Origin: Branchinecta lynchi
Taxonomy: Eukaryota > Arthropoda > Branchiopoda > Anostraca > Branchinectidae
Length of the DNA stretch: 64,000 nucleotides
Assembly: GCA_023053575.1 (NCBI GenBank)
Contig: JAKZAP010000075.1
Location: 1-64,000 of the forward strand
Direction of reading: 5' to 3'
Of the stretch, positions 36,951 through 48,539 are shown in pieces. Position numbers and translations under genes: made by a program. The notes below the pieces were generated by a model that saw only the letters and a list, made by a program, of their open reading frames with translations, did no database searches and had not been told where the DNA came from. How positions within the stretch are numbered: the stretch's first letter is position 1; each line of letters opens with the position of its first letter.

Positions 36951-37357
36951 AAGCTTGACTGACTGTTTGTCTGTCTGTCTGTCTTGACTGACTGTATGAC
37001 TGTCTGTCTGTCTATCTTGACTGACTGACTGTCTGTGTGTCTGTCTATCTTTACTGACTGACTGTCTGTCTGTCTTGACTGACTGTCTATCTGTCTGTCT
37101 TGACTGACTGACTGTCTGTCTATCGTGACTGACTGACTGTCTGTCTGTCTGTCTTGACTGACTAACTGTCTGTCTATCTCGACTGACTGACTATCTGTCT
37201 GTCTGTCTTGAATGACTGTCTGTCTGTCTGTCTTTCTTGACTGACTCTCTTTCTGTCTGTCTTTCTTGACTGACTGTATGTCTGTCTGTCTTGACTGACT
37301 ATCTGTCTGCCTGTCTTGAATGACTGTTTGTCTGTCTGTGTTGACTGACTGTCTGTC

Positions 37358-37900
37358 TGACTCTCACGGCGCAGTTGTCACGGCTTAGAGTTAGAGCAAG
37401 CAGATTTATATGCGAATAGCCTATTTTTATTTATTTATTTATTTCATTGAACTAAGGACCAACTAGGGCCACTCAAAAACATACAAAAAAAACAACAACA
37501 ACAACATATTAAACAATAACAAAATAAGAGAGAAAAACACAAACAACAAAAAAGGTGCTTGAGCATCAAGTTCGTTGTGTATAGATCTCACCAGACCATG
37601 TCCGCCAAAGTGGCAGAGATAGCCGAAAAAGCGGCCCCGAAAGCACCCGAAGGAGCGGATTGTCCGAAGCAAGAATCCTTGTCTGGATCGAAAGAGATGA
37701 TCTCCTACGAAGTTCAGGAAAAGAAGGGAGGCCACCACCAACAAACATTCCGGAAGCACTACAGTTAAGGGAAAGACCAAGAAGCCACCGAAAAGAATTG
37801 TTATACAGAACCCGAAGAGAGTTCTATGACATGCTGGAACTGAACTATGAGTTCAGCTAAAAAAACTGACCTTTGGGCGTGAGAAAAACTTAGTTTTGCG
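37358..37900. other. Array flank, low-complexity with short ORFs
   Basis: The segment leaves the microsatellite and contains a (TTTA)5-like run at about 37420-37442 and A-rich sequence to 37550. Plus-strand ORFs at 37595-37768 (from MSAKVAEIAEKAAPKAP) and 37660-37860 have Lys/Ala- and Arg-rich composition. They are short, overlap in different frames and show no recognisable domain. Nothing further can be supported. Confidence 0.4.
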
Positions 37901-37904
37901 GAGA

Positions 37905-38460
37905 CTTGTCCAGTATAGGCTATTGAGCCTTTACGCTATATACCCTATATGAACTATACTATCGTACAAGAGAAACTGATGTCATAACTAAATTCTCCGT
38001 CAAAAGCTGACAGTAAACTTATCGTCAAACCAATATATATAGTATAAAATTTCCACTGTAGCTCATTGACGAAACTTGGTTTTCCTACTTAAATAAATTC
38101 CAGAAATCCTTAGATTTTTTTTTTGTTAAGTTTACCAACTCGTCAAATAACGGTTGGCAAGTATTAGTTTTCATAACTAAATTTACAAAAAAACGCAGTG
38201 TTCGGGAATTTTTTCCGAAATATATTTGACAGATTTGACGGATTTCGTCATTTTATGCTATTAAGACTTTCTGTTATATAGTCTATATGACTATATGCAT
38301 TCCAAGAGAGAAACCAATGTCATAACTGGATTCCACGTCAAAAACTAACCAAAAACTCACCTTCAAACTTAATTATTTCGCTCCAAATTTCCACTGTCAC
38401 TCATTGATGAAAACGTAGATGCTCTGCTTTAAGAAAATCCAGAATTTCTTAAAACCAAAT
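37905..38460. repeat. Diverged tandem duplication, period about 340 bp
   Basis: Two copies, about 37915-38115 and 38256-38455, share in order: a GCTATT.AG run, CTATATGA, AAGAGAAAC, ATGTCATAACT, a TCAAA.CT.AC segment, AAATTTCCACTGT, CTCATTGA.GAAA, and AAAT.CCAGAA followed by TCTTA or CCTTA. No coding potential is seen. Confidence 0.75.
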
Positions 38461-38940
38461 GTTTTTGAAAATTTTAATTGCTCATACGATTCGGAAGGAG
38501 CTTATCTTTTTAATGAAATGATAAAAATATGTAGTTTGCTGGAAGTTCTTCCGAGAAAAATGACAAATTAGTTAAATTAAAGAACTTTTGCTCTTTTTTG
38601 GTTTCTAAGGAATTTCTAAGAAAAATAGCTAAGTTTAAAAAATAAAAATACACCATTCCATAGACCACCAAAAGAGGATTCAGAATATGTATAGTTTGTT
38701 TTATTTAGTTTATGCTGTCCCCCTAGGAAAATTATTTGTCTACAGTTTTCTTTATAGGCTTTATCTGCCTTTATAGGCTAAAAATTTGGTGACTTACATC
38801 GGTGCGCAGTGGTGCGGTACGAGTTTCGTTCTCAGCACAAAAAGTTGGTCTAGAAAAGTTCTTATAAACCTTCTGCAGCTCTCGTTCTACCCCCTTTGAG
38901 CGATAGAAGTGCCTGGATCCCGAACTATAACGATTTAGAA
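38461..38940. other. Non-coding AT-rich stretch
   Basis: I see no gene, RNA or clear repeat here. A minus-strand ORF at 38771-39118 runs into the interspersed repeat that follows and has no recognisable domain. Confidence 0.4.
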
Positions 38941-38944
38941 GTAA

Positions 38945-40075
38945 AACAAGAGCTGTGAGCTTATATGGCACGTACATGGTGAAGATGTTTTGATTGATCA
39001 AAAGTAAGTTTCGACTTTGCGGTTGAGATGCGCACTCTAAGGGAGCTGGAACTTCAATTGTAAGCAAAACCCTTGAGGCTAAAATGCTAGTGGGCTGATG
39101 GGCATCATGAAAATGCATATATTGCTTAAAAGTATTTTTTTACTTTGCGGTCAAGATTGATACTTTAAGGATTAATCGGATTTGACAAGTAGCTATTTGT
39201 AAGCAAATGCTGTTAAAACTCCAGTATTCCAGCGAAGTTTCATCGTCCTCTCACATCCGGAAGTACCTTAAATCACCGGAATCCCAGACCCCCTCCCCCC
39301 CCAAAACTCCGCTCACAGTACCCGGAGCCAATCCTGTTCGATAAATGATTAATCCATAGAGCATCTGTTTTTCATTCCCACAAACATCGATCCAGATCAC
39401 ACCAGTCTAAGTGGGTCAAGTTTTTTCTGCCCTCCCCCCAATAATTGTCGGATTCGGTCCGGAAATTAGAAAGATCGCCAAAGAAAAATGTCCTCTGTTC
39501 AATTATTAAATTTCACTCGAATCCGATCACCCCTTCCAAAGTTACGCATGACTCAATATTCCGGATTCCCCTCCCTCAACTTCCCCCCCCCCAAGATTAT
39601 CATATCGAGGTTTTTTTTTTTATTCCAAGTCAGTTTTACCGGGTCCCTGATATGCCTGCCAAGTTTCATCACGAACATCCCCAAAAACCGGAATTCCGGG
39701 ACCCCTCCCCCTCAAGTGTCCGGATCCAGTCAAATTGTGTAAAAGATTTACATGGAGCAGATGTTTGTTCTTCTCATCAAGTTTCACTCCGATACCATCA
39801 TTCTAACCGTTTCTCGAGATTTCCGGTCCCCCCCCCAACTCCCCCATGGTGCCCGTAGCCAATCCGATTCAGTAAATGATTTAGGTACCTAGAGTATTTG
39901 TTTGTTATTCCCACAAAGTTCCATCCCGATCTCTCTGTCTTAGTGGGTCATGTATTCCCCCCCCCCCCAATAATTGCCGGATCCGGTCCGGATATGAAAA
40001 ACATCTCCAGAGAAATGTCCTCTGTTTAATTCTTAAACTTCACTCGAATCCGAACACCCGTTCCAAAGTTCTATT
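38945..40075 (+). repeat. Modular interspersed repeat, copy 1 (3' end lost)
   Basis: It starts with the family head AACAAGAGCTGTGAGCTT followed by ATATGGCAC. It then has a module TTTCGACTTTGCGGTTGAGATGCG-like near 39008, which recurs near 47517. After that come repeated modules of the type CAAGTTTCATC..GATC, ATTTCCGG, a long C-run, a TCCGGATCC-type motif (GGATCCGGTCC at 39979), and CCCGTTCCAAAGTT. The body has at least two rounds of modules (about 39235-39660 and 39660-40070). The terminal hairpin is missing. Confidence 0.75.
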
Positions 40076-40440
40076 TTCAGATCTATTTTGTGTCTGCTTT
40101 GTTTTCAATGTCCAATATTTTGTAACTTTTTTCGACGGAGAGATTTGTGATTTCATAACTATTTTTTCCTTCTCATTGGGATCGCAAAAAGACGCTCTGC
40201 TCCTCGACGTGTCACAAAATTTCGCCTGTGGCGCTCATAATATTCTCTATTTAGAGGAACGTGTGTCATTTACTTGGCAATTTGACCAATTTTTTAGATT
40301 TGAAACACGTTAAAGGCTAGAATCTTTCTAGAAAAAAAGCTGAAATGTAAAGCTGAGGCTATGAAGGTATGTATACAAAAATGTTGATTACAAGAATAAT
40401 TTCAGCTGATGTATTGCAGCAAATCTCATACCGGCTTTAT
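40076..40440. other. Non-coding stretch
   Basis: No gene, RNA or clear repeat is seen here. Confidence 0.35.
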
Positions 40441-40740
40441 TATTTGTTGGTGGGGAACGTGCGACATTGTTCTCGTTTTACTGCATACTACTATATGCTA
40501 CTATTACCAAGACCGGATGCTACTATGGCAAGGCACAGTCTGACGCACATTTAATGACAGTATTATTTGCTATTACATAGTAGTTTATGCAACGTTTTCG
40601 TAATACAACCATACTAATACGCATGCTACAAATTTTTCTCCGGGAAGATGTTTTGGCCTCGAGCCTGGCACGTGCTTTATTTATCTCTAATTTGTTTGTT
40701 GAAAGTTTCAACAGGATGTTAGAAATCCAGGCTCGAGATG
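40440..40740 (-). repeat. Dispersed repeat 2, minus-strand copy
   Basis: Read on the minus strand this matches 44845-45030 on the plus strand. Shared blocks include ACGAAAA.GTTGCAT, ATGTAATAGCAAA.AATACT, CTTGCCATAGTAGCATCC, GTCTTG.TAATAGTAGCA and ATAGTAGTA.GCAGT. The minus-strand ORF at 40523-40711 inside it has no recognised domain. Confidence 0.75.
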
Positions 40741-41035
40741 GAGTTTGTGCGCAAAACTGAATCGTTAATTTTTTCTAGATAAGAACAATTTAAAAATAAA
40801 AATTCCGAGACGTTGACACATGTTTTAGAACTGAAAGGCTACCAGCTTCCTGGCACCTTCTGAAAACCGTTTCAGGCATAGGTCGGCACCGTGGAGCCAG
40901 CCTTAAATTAGGCGATTCTTGCTTCTAAACATGCTGAATTTGCCACATGGCAACCGCTGCCGACTGTTGTATTCCGATGCTGGCACGGGAACCAGATTGT
41001 AATAATATTTAAAAAAAAGTTAGCAAATATGAACT
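40741..41035. other. Non-coding stretch
   Basis: No gene or repeat family is recognised in this stretch. Confidence 0.35.
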
Positions 41036-41816
41036 CAACAAGAGCTACGAGCTCATATGGCACTTGTTACGAGTAGGCACGGCTTGGTTATGTCAATGAT
41101 ATATCTAGTGTTTGCTAGGTGTCTTCCCACCAAGTTTCACCTCGATCCCTCCACTCATAGCGTTTTCCAATATTTCCGGTTGCCCCCTCCAGCTCCCCCC
41201 CAAAAGTCACCGGATCCGGTCTGGATTTTCAGTGGGTCGTCTGAGGCATGAGGTCTTTCCAAATATCAAGTTTCGTCGAGATCCGGTCACCTGTTCAAAA
41301 GTTATAAATACCTCAAGATTCCGGATTCCCCCTCCCTCCACTCCCCCCACAGTACCCGAATCCGCTCGGTTATGTCAATGATGTATCTAGTGTTTGCTAG
41401 GTGTCTTCCCACCAAATTTCATCTCGATCCCTCAACTCATGGCTTTTCCCAAAATTTCCGGTTGCCCCCTCTCCCCCAAAAGTCACTGGATCCGGTCCGG
41501 ATTTTAAATGGGTTGTCTGAGGCATGAGGTCTTTCCATATATCAAGTTTCATCAAGATCCGATCACCCGTTCAAAAGTAATAAATACCTCAAGATTCCGG
41601 ATTCCCCCTCCCTCCACCACCCCCCCACGGTGCTCGAATGGGGAAAGTGACTATTTCCAACTTAATCATTTGGGGTCCCTGATACGCGTGCCACGTTTTA
41701 TCGTCCTACCTTATGTTGAAGTGCCCGAACTAGCAAAACCTGGACAGACCGACGGACGGACAGAAATTAAGATCGCTATATGGCACTTGGCCGAAGGGCA
41801 AGTGCCATAAAAAAAT
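41036..41816 (+). repeat. Modular interspersed repeat, copy 2 (complete-looking)
   Basis: This is the best-preserved copy, about 780 bp. The head is CAACAAGAGCTACGAGCTC then ATATGGCACTTG. The body consists of two near-identical module rounds (about 41090-41330 and 41370-41630), each with GGTGTCTTCCCACCAA, TTTCA.CTCGATCCCTC, TTTCCGGTTGCCCCCTC, a GGATCCGGTC-type motif, CCCGTTCAAAAGT and CTCAAGATTCCGGATTCCCC. The tail is GACAGACCGACGGACGGACA then a hairpin: TATGGCACTTG (41779-41789), loop of 9, CAAGTGCCATA (41799-41809), then A-rich. The outer GGCACTTG at the head and CAAGTGCC at the tail are also inverted to each other. Confidence 0.85.
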
Positions 41817-42815
41817 AAAGTAAGGCCTATTCTTTCGAAGAAAAAGTTGAGAAGAACGCTACAGAGTGCAAGCTTCAAGATGACAAAGAACTGCAGCAAT
41901 AATTTCAACATTATGCCTAGGGTATAATTATAAGAAGTCTGACATAAACAAAAGCATTCAAGATGAATGCGACCGTTTACCTTTACATTTTTAACATAGT
42001 ATTTCCTATACTGGAGTGCCGACAGAACTCGGCCGAATCGCAAAGTCGGATCCATTCCGACATGAGATCCTATAATGTGCATTGGAAACCCTGACGGACC
42101 TTTTTGTCGAATATTGTATGGCTCAGAATTCTGAAGCTTGGTTTAGTTGCGGAACATTTCGTTTCGTGGAGTTCTTGTATGAGCACTCGTCCACCTGGTA
42201 GTTCCAGAATCCGCGCCATGTGCCATTTTGAAATTGAACTCAATTGAGTTTGTGGAGCAGTGAACGGCCCTCAGGCTTTAAAGACTATAGTTGCGAACCC
42301 CTTAATCAGCGTAGCAACAGGCTAAATAATCCAAACAAACTGTTCCAAGGAAAACGCTTTCTTGGACGCAATCAGTTTTCAGACCCAAATGGCTCGATAT
42401 TTCTGAATGCGCTGACACTTTCGTCGGACGACACCGTTTTTCTGATCTGCAAACGCTTTCCAAAAAGATCTTGTATTGAAGAATTTACGGTCATCATACT
42501 TACCTAAGTGGCAGACATTTTCCACAGATTGGCGTAACGACACACAATTTGTATCGAGCACTTTCTTATATTTTAACACACTTTCAAAGGTTCAACTCCT
42601 CTGTCTCTATCCTACCACGACGTTTTCTTATTTTCAACGTCTTTTGTAGTATCTGATCTCTCGCTTTGCAGACTTTTTCAAATCCCACCATTTTCATAGA
42701 AAAAGTGTTGAAAGTAAGACGTTTTTATGAAAATGTCGCTTTGCAGACACTTTTTTCGGACAAGAGACAGATTTTCAACAGATTTTCTTGTCGACATTTT
42801 CGTAAAACTTTGTAC
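41817..42815. other. Non-coding stretch, nothing identified
   Basis: Short ORFs occur on both strands (42244-42507 plus, 41711-42082 minus) but none has a recognisable domain or length beyond chance. The sequence CGCTTTGCAGAC occurs twice at 42662 and 42736 with related flanks, a weak local duplication. Confidence 0.35.
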
Positions 42816-42819
42816 AGTG

Positions 42820-43693
42820 CACTCCTTCCACGATCATTGGGTCGAGGAAGGGACTATTTCCAAGCCAATCTGGCAGAGTAGCTAATATTACTGCCAAGTT
42901 TTATGATCCTAGAACATCTGGAAGCACCCTAACTAGTGATCACCGGAATTCCGGGGAACCCCTTGCAATCCCCCCCCCCACTGTGACAAGATCCTGTCCT
43001 GTTTTGTCAACAATGTATCTAGGATTTATGCTTATTCGTCCCTCCAAGTTCGATCCCGATCCCTCGACTCTAAGCGTTTCATGAGATTTCCGGTGCCCCA
43101 GTCTAGCTCCCCCCAGTTATCGGACACCGTCCGGAATTGAGCTGAACATTCGAGACACTTGTTCTTGACAATTGTCAAGTTTCATGCATGTCCAGTTAAC
43201 CGTTCCAAAGGGAGCATATTACTAGTTTACGGATTCCCCATCACTGCACTCCCGCTAAGATAGCCGGATTGTAGAAGTGGTTATTTCCAAGTTATTGTGG
43301 TGGGATCCCCTGCCAATTTTCATCGCTTAGCTTATGTGGAGGCGTGTCACGAGATCCACCCCCCCCCCCAGACAGTTATCGGATCCGGTCCGGACTTGAA
43401 ACTGAACTATTTGAGACAGTTGTTCTTGACACTTGTCAAGTTTCATGTATGTCCTAGGACCCGTTCCAAAGTTATGCATGTTACTGGTTTCTGGATTCCC
43501 CATGCCTCCTCCCCTACGATCGCCAGGTCGAGGAAGTAATTATTTGTAAGCTAATCTGGTCGGCTCTTGATAAGAATGTCAAGCTTTATCGTCCTAGCGT
43601 ATGTGGAAGTGCCCAAACTAGCGAAACCGGGACAGACCGACAGACATTACGATTGCCACATGGCCGTTGGGTATGCTCAAGTGCCATGAAAAC
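42820..43693 (+). repeat. Modular interspersed repeat, copy 3 (head missing)
   Basis: It has two to three module rounds with GGTCGAGGAAG.GA.TATTT, CCAAGTTTTATG.TCCTAG, ATTTCCGGTGCCCC, ATCGGATCCGGTCCGGA, GACA.TTGTCAAGTTTCATG, CCCGTTCCAAAGTTATGCATG and ATTCCCCAT. It ends with AAACCGGGACAGACCGACAG, CACATGG and TCAAGTGCCATGAAAA. The head AAGAGCT..AGCTC is absent. Confidence 0.75.
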
Positions 43694-44844
43694 GGAAAAG
43701 GTTTGTAACACTTGTAGATCGACGAGCCCAAAATCCACACACCTTTTGTTGTAACACGCGTTATTGCTCTGGCAATTCCTTTTTGGAAGTTTTTCCCGAT
43801 CAGGCATTTATGACGTTCGCATTGTTTCACAGATGTAAGGTATTTGCTGGTGGTTCCGTCTTGGTCAGGCATGTATGGGGTAGCAAGTCCCATACCAGCA
43901 GTCCCAGATAGGTCAGAGCACTATAAACGCAGCCGCCTCTAATTTAAAGTATCCTTTTGCTTAAACCTGCAGTTTACACTTATGAGCTTTTTTCATTGGC
44001 ATTTATGTTCCTTTTCTTGTTGTTTTTCTCATTTTCAGCACTCCGCCATTTTTAAAGCTAATTTATAAAAAAGAAATCAATAATATAATAACACTGAAAG
44101 TGTTGTATGCTGAAATTGCGCTTGCCTAAACAATTGCATTTTTAAAGTCACTCTTCGACACGGCTTCTTTCTTGCTAGATTTGCTGTGAAGAGATGATCA
44201 ACATGATGTCGTAGTAGTCATCCTGGTCGTGCACGGTACTCGAGGTCTAACGGAGCCTGCAGGGAAGTGTAAAGGTGACCAGCCAAAGGCAGATGACAGA
44301 AAATCTCCAACACGCTTATAATGGCATCCAAGTAGATCCAGAACCTGGAACGGGTGCGAATAAGCAAACTCATCCAGGAAATAACAAAGCCCTAGAATAT
44401 TTTAGTTTTCTGGCTTTGAAATTTCAGCCTTTAATGTAAAACAGGCAGCTTGTTGTTACATCTGATATTTGGAAATATTGAGACATTTCAACCCATCTAA
44501 CGGCTCTAGTAATGATGTTCAGAATGTTCGATGCTTTCACGACAACCTAAAACTCATCCAGACGCGGAGATATGAACTTCAAAAGAAGCATTTGCCACAA
44601 CGTTGGCTGGAGAACGGTGTCTTGTAAGAAATAGGCCATTCTGGTTTTTATTTCTCGACAACGGCTTATCTTTGTAGTTGGTAAATATTTGCAGCATAGA
44701 GGAACAGACGAAGAAGCACCGCAAATCATCCTTTATCTGCGGACAGCGGACAAACGCGGTTCCGCATGATAGGTTACCTGATTTCCAAGCCGATTTAACT
44801 GAATACGGGATTTGTAATACCCGATGAAAAATTTGAAGCCTGCG
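43694..44844. other. Non-coding stretch
   Basis: Minus-strand ORFs at 43618-43893 and 44554-44886 (110 codons) have ordinary amino-acid composition but no motif I recognise. The second overlaps a start of the dispersed repeat. No RNA gene is seen. Confidence 0.35.
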
Positions 44845-45110
44845 TAGTAGTACGAAAATGTTGCATGTCATACCATGTAATAGCAAAGAATACTATCATT
44901 TAACCTGCCTCAGACTGGTCCAGTTTTATGTAGTAGTAACCAGTAGCATCTTGTCTTGCCATAGTAGCATCCAGTCTTGCTAATAGTAGCACATAGTAGT
45001 AAGCAGTTACACGGTAGTGTTGAAGTAGAAGCATGTAGTAGCATCGTTGGTACCGCATGCTACTTTTTCGTACTACTTCATAGTACTATTTTGAGATAAA
45101 CTTTTCATCG
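44845..45110 (+). repeat. Dispersed repeat 2, plus-strand copy
   Basis: It matches the minus strand of 40440-40650. It is rich in TAGTAGCA motifs, some probably amplified locally (44930-45090). Confidence 0.75.
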
Positions 45111-46235
45111 GTCGGGTCGGGTCTAAGCCCTTTTCGGTTAAAGTCTGAAGCACAACTCTCACTAAAAATGATCCTTCCACGATAAATTGTGTCAGAAAAA
45201 ATGTTTTTTTAAAATACCGTTACCTTCAAAATCAAATTACAACTTTCTTGTTAGTGCTTGTCGACTTTATCCAGCCTCCGCTCTCTTTGACGACACTGGA
45301 CGCAAAATATTTGAAAGGGAATGCACCGTGGTTAAAAAATGGGTAAGCCAACCAAAAACAAAAGAAGTAAAAAACAAAAGATATGCCGGATGTCTACCAT
45401 GTCTTCCAAAATGAGAAACAATACTTTGAAACTTGTAGTGTCCTTACGCGTGAAAGAGCAGTCGGCTGACCTTGACACTTTCGGCGAATTTTGCGAGCGT
45501 GACTGGCACTACTGGCAAGCCAAAGGAATAATAAAGGGGAAAGGCCCGGCCTTTCCAAGGGGAAAGGCCGGGATTTCAGAATCTTATAATTCCAGAAGGC
45601 AGATAAGGGCAGAAAAGGCAGAATAAGGAAGAGGTGTCATTTAAGCAAACATGGCTAAAATGTTAGATAAATTTTACCGCTCGACTGGAATGATTATTGC
45701 AAACACAGCTGTACCCCTGCAATCTGCAAAATCATAAAGCTAGCCAGCAATATTTTCGAAAAGTGGTTTAATTAACCCCTTACACAAAATAAATCGTCAA
45801 TCTAGTCGGCTTGTTAATTACTAATTTTGACACTATTGTTTGAGGTTTCGACTAGCGTTCATAATCCATTTGTAACCGAATACAAATGGAAAATGAACGG
45901 CAAGAACCTTCACTTGAAAACACTATTTTTTTCTGAAAAACAGATGATTTTTCCGAAAAACAGTGGCTTGTCCCCCCCAAAAACACATTTTGTCTAGTGA
46001 AAACTCTGATCGGAGGTAGACCGTAAATTAAGATATTAATTAGACATTAATCACCTAACAGATATGACTATGTGGTTAATTTTGGACAAACAACATACCT
46101 AATGGATCTAGCGAAAAATGGACATGTATAGCTTAAGAATGTTTGGATACGGAAGTCCAAAAAATATCCCCATTCGCGATCCCATCGAAAGTAAAAAGCC
46201 AGTCTTCCCTTACTTTTTATTCATCCACCAGATAA
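45111..46235. other. Non-coding stretch with a GC palindrome
   Basis: A plus-strand ORF at 45339-45626 (95 codons, basic, starts MGKPTKNKRSKKQK) is unrecognised. Within it, GGAAAGGCCCGGCCTTTCC (45538-45556) is a perfect palindrome around a single central C. GGGGAAAGGCCGGG follows as a partial repeat. The remainder is AT-rich without features. Confidence 0.4.
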
Positions 46236-46239
46236 ATGT

Positions 46240-46560
46240 TTTTCTTTCTCTTTGACTTTTGTGCAGGGAACTACCGTCACAGTGCCCAGCAATTTAATTT
46301 CCGAATCGTGCAACTACATCGTCCCATGGTCGTAGAGAATCCTGGTTCGAACTAAGGACTGAAACATTGCAACTGAGAAAATACTTCCCGATTAACTCCA
46401 CGACATGTATTTCGGTTAGAGGCTCAGGTCATAAATATGTTTCTTTATCTTTGACTGTTTTGCTGAGAGCTACTTTGACAGTAACCGGAGATATAGGCCT
46501 ACTTTCGGAATCACGCCAGTACAGGATCCCATGGTCGTTCCAAAGGCAGGCAGAAATTAC
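46240..46560 (+). repeat. Diverged tandem duplication, period about 190 bp
   Basis: Copies near 46230-46340 and 46435-46550 share TTTCTTT.TCTTTGACT, G.GAGCTAC or GGAACTACCGTCACAGT, a TTTC.GAATC.CG segment, and TCCCATGGTCGT. A plus ORF covering the second copy (46367-46795) is probably accidental. Confidence 0.6.
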
Positions 46561-47197
46561 ATACAAACCTCGGAACAGTAAGTTAAAAGGACGTAATACT
46601 AAAACAAATTTTGTGGCCGTGTTTTGTATTTGTTATTGCTTTATTATTACTAAATTACTCTACCATATTTATCGCTCTTGTCTCATTCTCTTGTCAAGAT
46701 ATATTTTGAGCTGCTTCCGGGTCCATTTGTCCATTTGGTTGCTTTCCAGTTGTAGTTACTATATTGTCATACCGAGTTCGGGTAATAAGGAGTAAACCAA
46801 TTCAACCATCAATCAATAAAATTTAACTCAAAATAGCTTCGAGCTAGAAGATGTCAACATGCAAAATATACTCGAAATACGCTAAAACGACAACAGCGTA
46901 ACTAGTACACTTCACTAGATATGACCTGAATAAATACTGGATAAACAGTGTGAAAATTGGATTGACGAATTTTCAGGAAAAAGAAGATTGTCAGAGTTTG
47001 TCTTGGAACGACGCATGGACGGCTGGAGGGGAGGGGAGGGGGAATAGACGGCTCATCTCAGAACAACACAACGTCACTGCTCCTATTTTGTGTTTAAGTA
47101 TGTTCTGCGGTCAATTAATTTCGCAACGCTCAGTTTAATTTGAGCCTGTGGAGTCCATGTTTTCGAACAACCCGTACGGAAAAACGTCATTAAAAGA
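46561..47197. other. Non-coding stretch, nothing identified
   Basis: Only short ORFs without recognisable domains are seen (for example 46950-47138 plus). There is a G-rich run GGAGGGGAGGGGAGGG near 47025-47040. Confidence 0.3.
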
Positions 47198-47198
47198 T

Positions 47199-48411
47199 AA
47201 AACAAGAGCTGAAAGCTCATACGGCACTTGCAAGAATAGGCAAAATGTTTGCGGGAGTTCTTTGTTTGGGAGTTTTGTACAGAGCCGAATATTATTTTAT
47301 AATACATTAGTAAGTGAAAAGTGCTGTAAAAGGGATTTCTAGAACTCCTCTTCTTCGTTGGGCGGTTCAATGGTCTTCAATATGGTTTCGACATTTATAT
47401 CAAGTACGTCTTTGAATTGTTGCTGCTTAGTTTCCCGTTTCGAGGAGACGGATCTCTGCTTCGTCTAGGGTTTCGACGGATAGTACCTAGAAGGCATCGT
47501 TTGATAAAAAGTACTTTTCGACCTTGCGGTGAAGATGCGCACTTTAAAGGAGCTAGAACCTCATTTGTAAGCAAAACCCTTGAGGCAAAAATGGTAATGG
47601 GCTAATGGGGATGTTTTTGTTAATTTGCAGTCATGATTGGTACTTTAAGGAATGGTAGGATTTGGAAAGTGGCGATTTCTAAGCCAGTCTTGTCGAATTT
47701 CTAATATTCGAGCCAAGTCTCATCTTCCTAGCACACCTGGAAGTACCTTTACTCGTGATCACCGGAATTTCGGACTCCCCCTTCAACTCCCCCCACAGTC
47801 GCCTGAGCCAATCCGGTTCTGTAAAGTGATTTATCCGGAGAATCTGTTAGTTATTCCCTCAAAGTTCCACCCCGATCTCTCCAGTCGAAGCCGCTCAGGT
47901 ACCCCCCCCCCCCCCCAGTTGTTGTCGGATCCGGTCCGACATGAAAAAGATCAACAAAAGATCTGTTCAATTACAAAATTTCACTCAAATCCGATCACCC
48001 GTTCCAAAGTTAAGCACGACTCAATATTCTGGATTTCCCCTTCCTCGACTCCCCCACGACTATCGGATCGAGTAAATTTTTATTTGCGAGTCAGTTTGAT
48101 AGGGCCCCCGATACGCCTCCCAAGTTTCGTCGGGAAAATCCCCAGAACCGCCATCACCGGAATTCTGGAAAACACCCCTCCATCCCCCTCCCCCAAAGTG
48201 TCCGGATCCAGTCCAAATGTGTAAACGATTTATCTGGAGCAGATGCTTGTTATTCCCAGCAAGTTTCACTCCGATCCCTCCTCTAATCATTTCTAATGAT
48301 TTCTGCCCCCCCCCCCCCAACTCCTCCATAGCTGTCGAGTCCAGTTTGGATTTCAAACGGAAAATCAGAGATATGTAAACTTCATATGGCACTTGTAAGA
48401 ACTTTTAGCTT
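47199..48411 (+). repeat. Modular interspersed repeat, copy 4
   Basis: The head AACAAGAGCTGAAAGCTC, ATACGGCACTTGCAAG is followed by the TTGCGGTGAAGATGCGCACT module near 47523 shared with copy 1. Several FHSNP-style modules follow, each with CAAGTTTC, ATCCGATCACCCGTTCCAAAG, C-runs and a GGATCCGGTCC-type motif. It ends at about 48375-48411 with CATATGGCACTTGTAAGAAC. A long C-run sits at about 47901-47917. Confidence 0.75.
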
Positions 48412-48539
48412 GTTTGTCAGATACGGTTTGCAGTTTTCAAGGCTGGCTCTCTCTCCCGACATTCATTCCATCAGAAAATGGACTTGAACTAGCAAATCTG
48501 AAATGGTTATACCACTCATTGACAACTGTTTCCTTCGTC

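Larger units (their letters stand above)
21835..37357 (+). repeat. Compound TGTC/TGAC repeat array, about 15.5 kb
   Basis: The array is built from runs of TGTC and TGAC joined by an extra T, general form T(TGAC)a(TGTC)b, so typical units are 17, 21 or 25 bp. The 21-bp form gives heptapeptide frames (LTDCLSV on plus, SVKTDRQ on minus) over 33365-33733 and 35255-35707. These are repeat by-products, not proteins. Interspersed are variants GGGGGTCTG, TGTTTGTCTATC, CTACCGTGACTGACTGACTATC and CATTCTGTC that mark subregions. It begins immediately after the LTR of element A and ends at about 37357 in CTCACGGCGCAG. Confidence 0.97.

Noticed and set aside
1..37357. CRISPR array
   Set aside because: The repeats are contiguous variants without unique spacers, and the context is eukaryotic.
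37595..37860. Histone H2B-like N-terminal tail (MSAKVAEIAEKAAPKAP)
   Set aside because: Only Lys/Ala-rich composition is suggestive. No histone fold follows in any frame and the ORF is 58 codons from that Met.
41057..41810. Proline-rich ORFs with KFH.DP motifs (also 39445-39858, 47652-48224)
   Set aside because: They recur only because the repeat modules recur. Frames shift between modules and stops are common, so no protein is supported.
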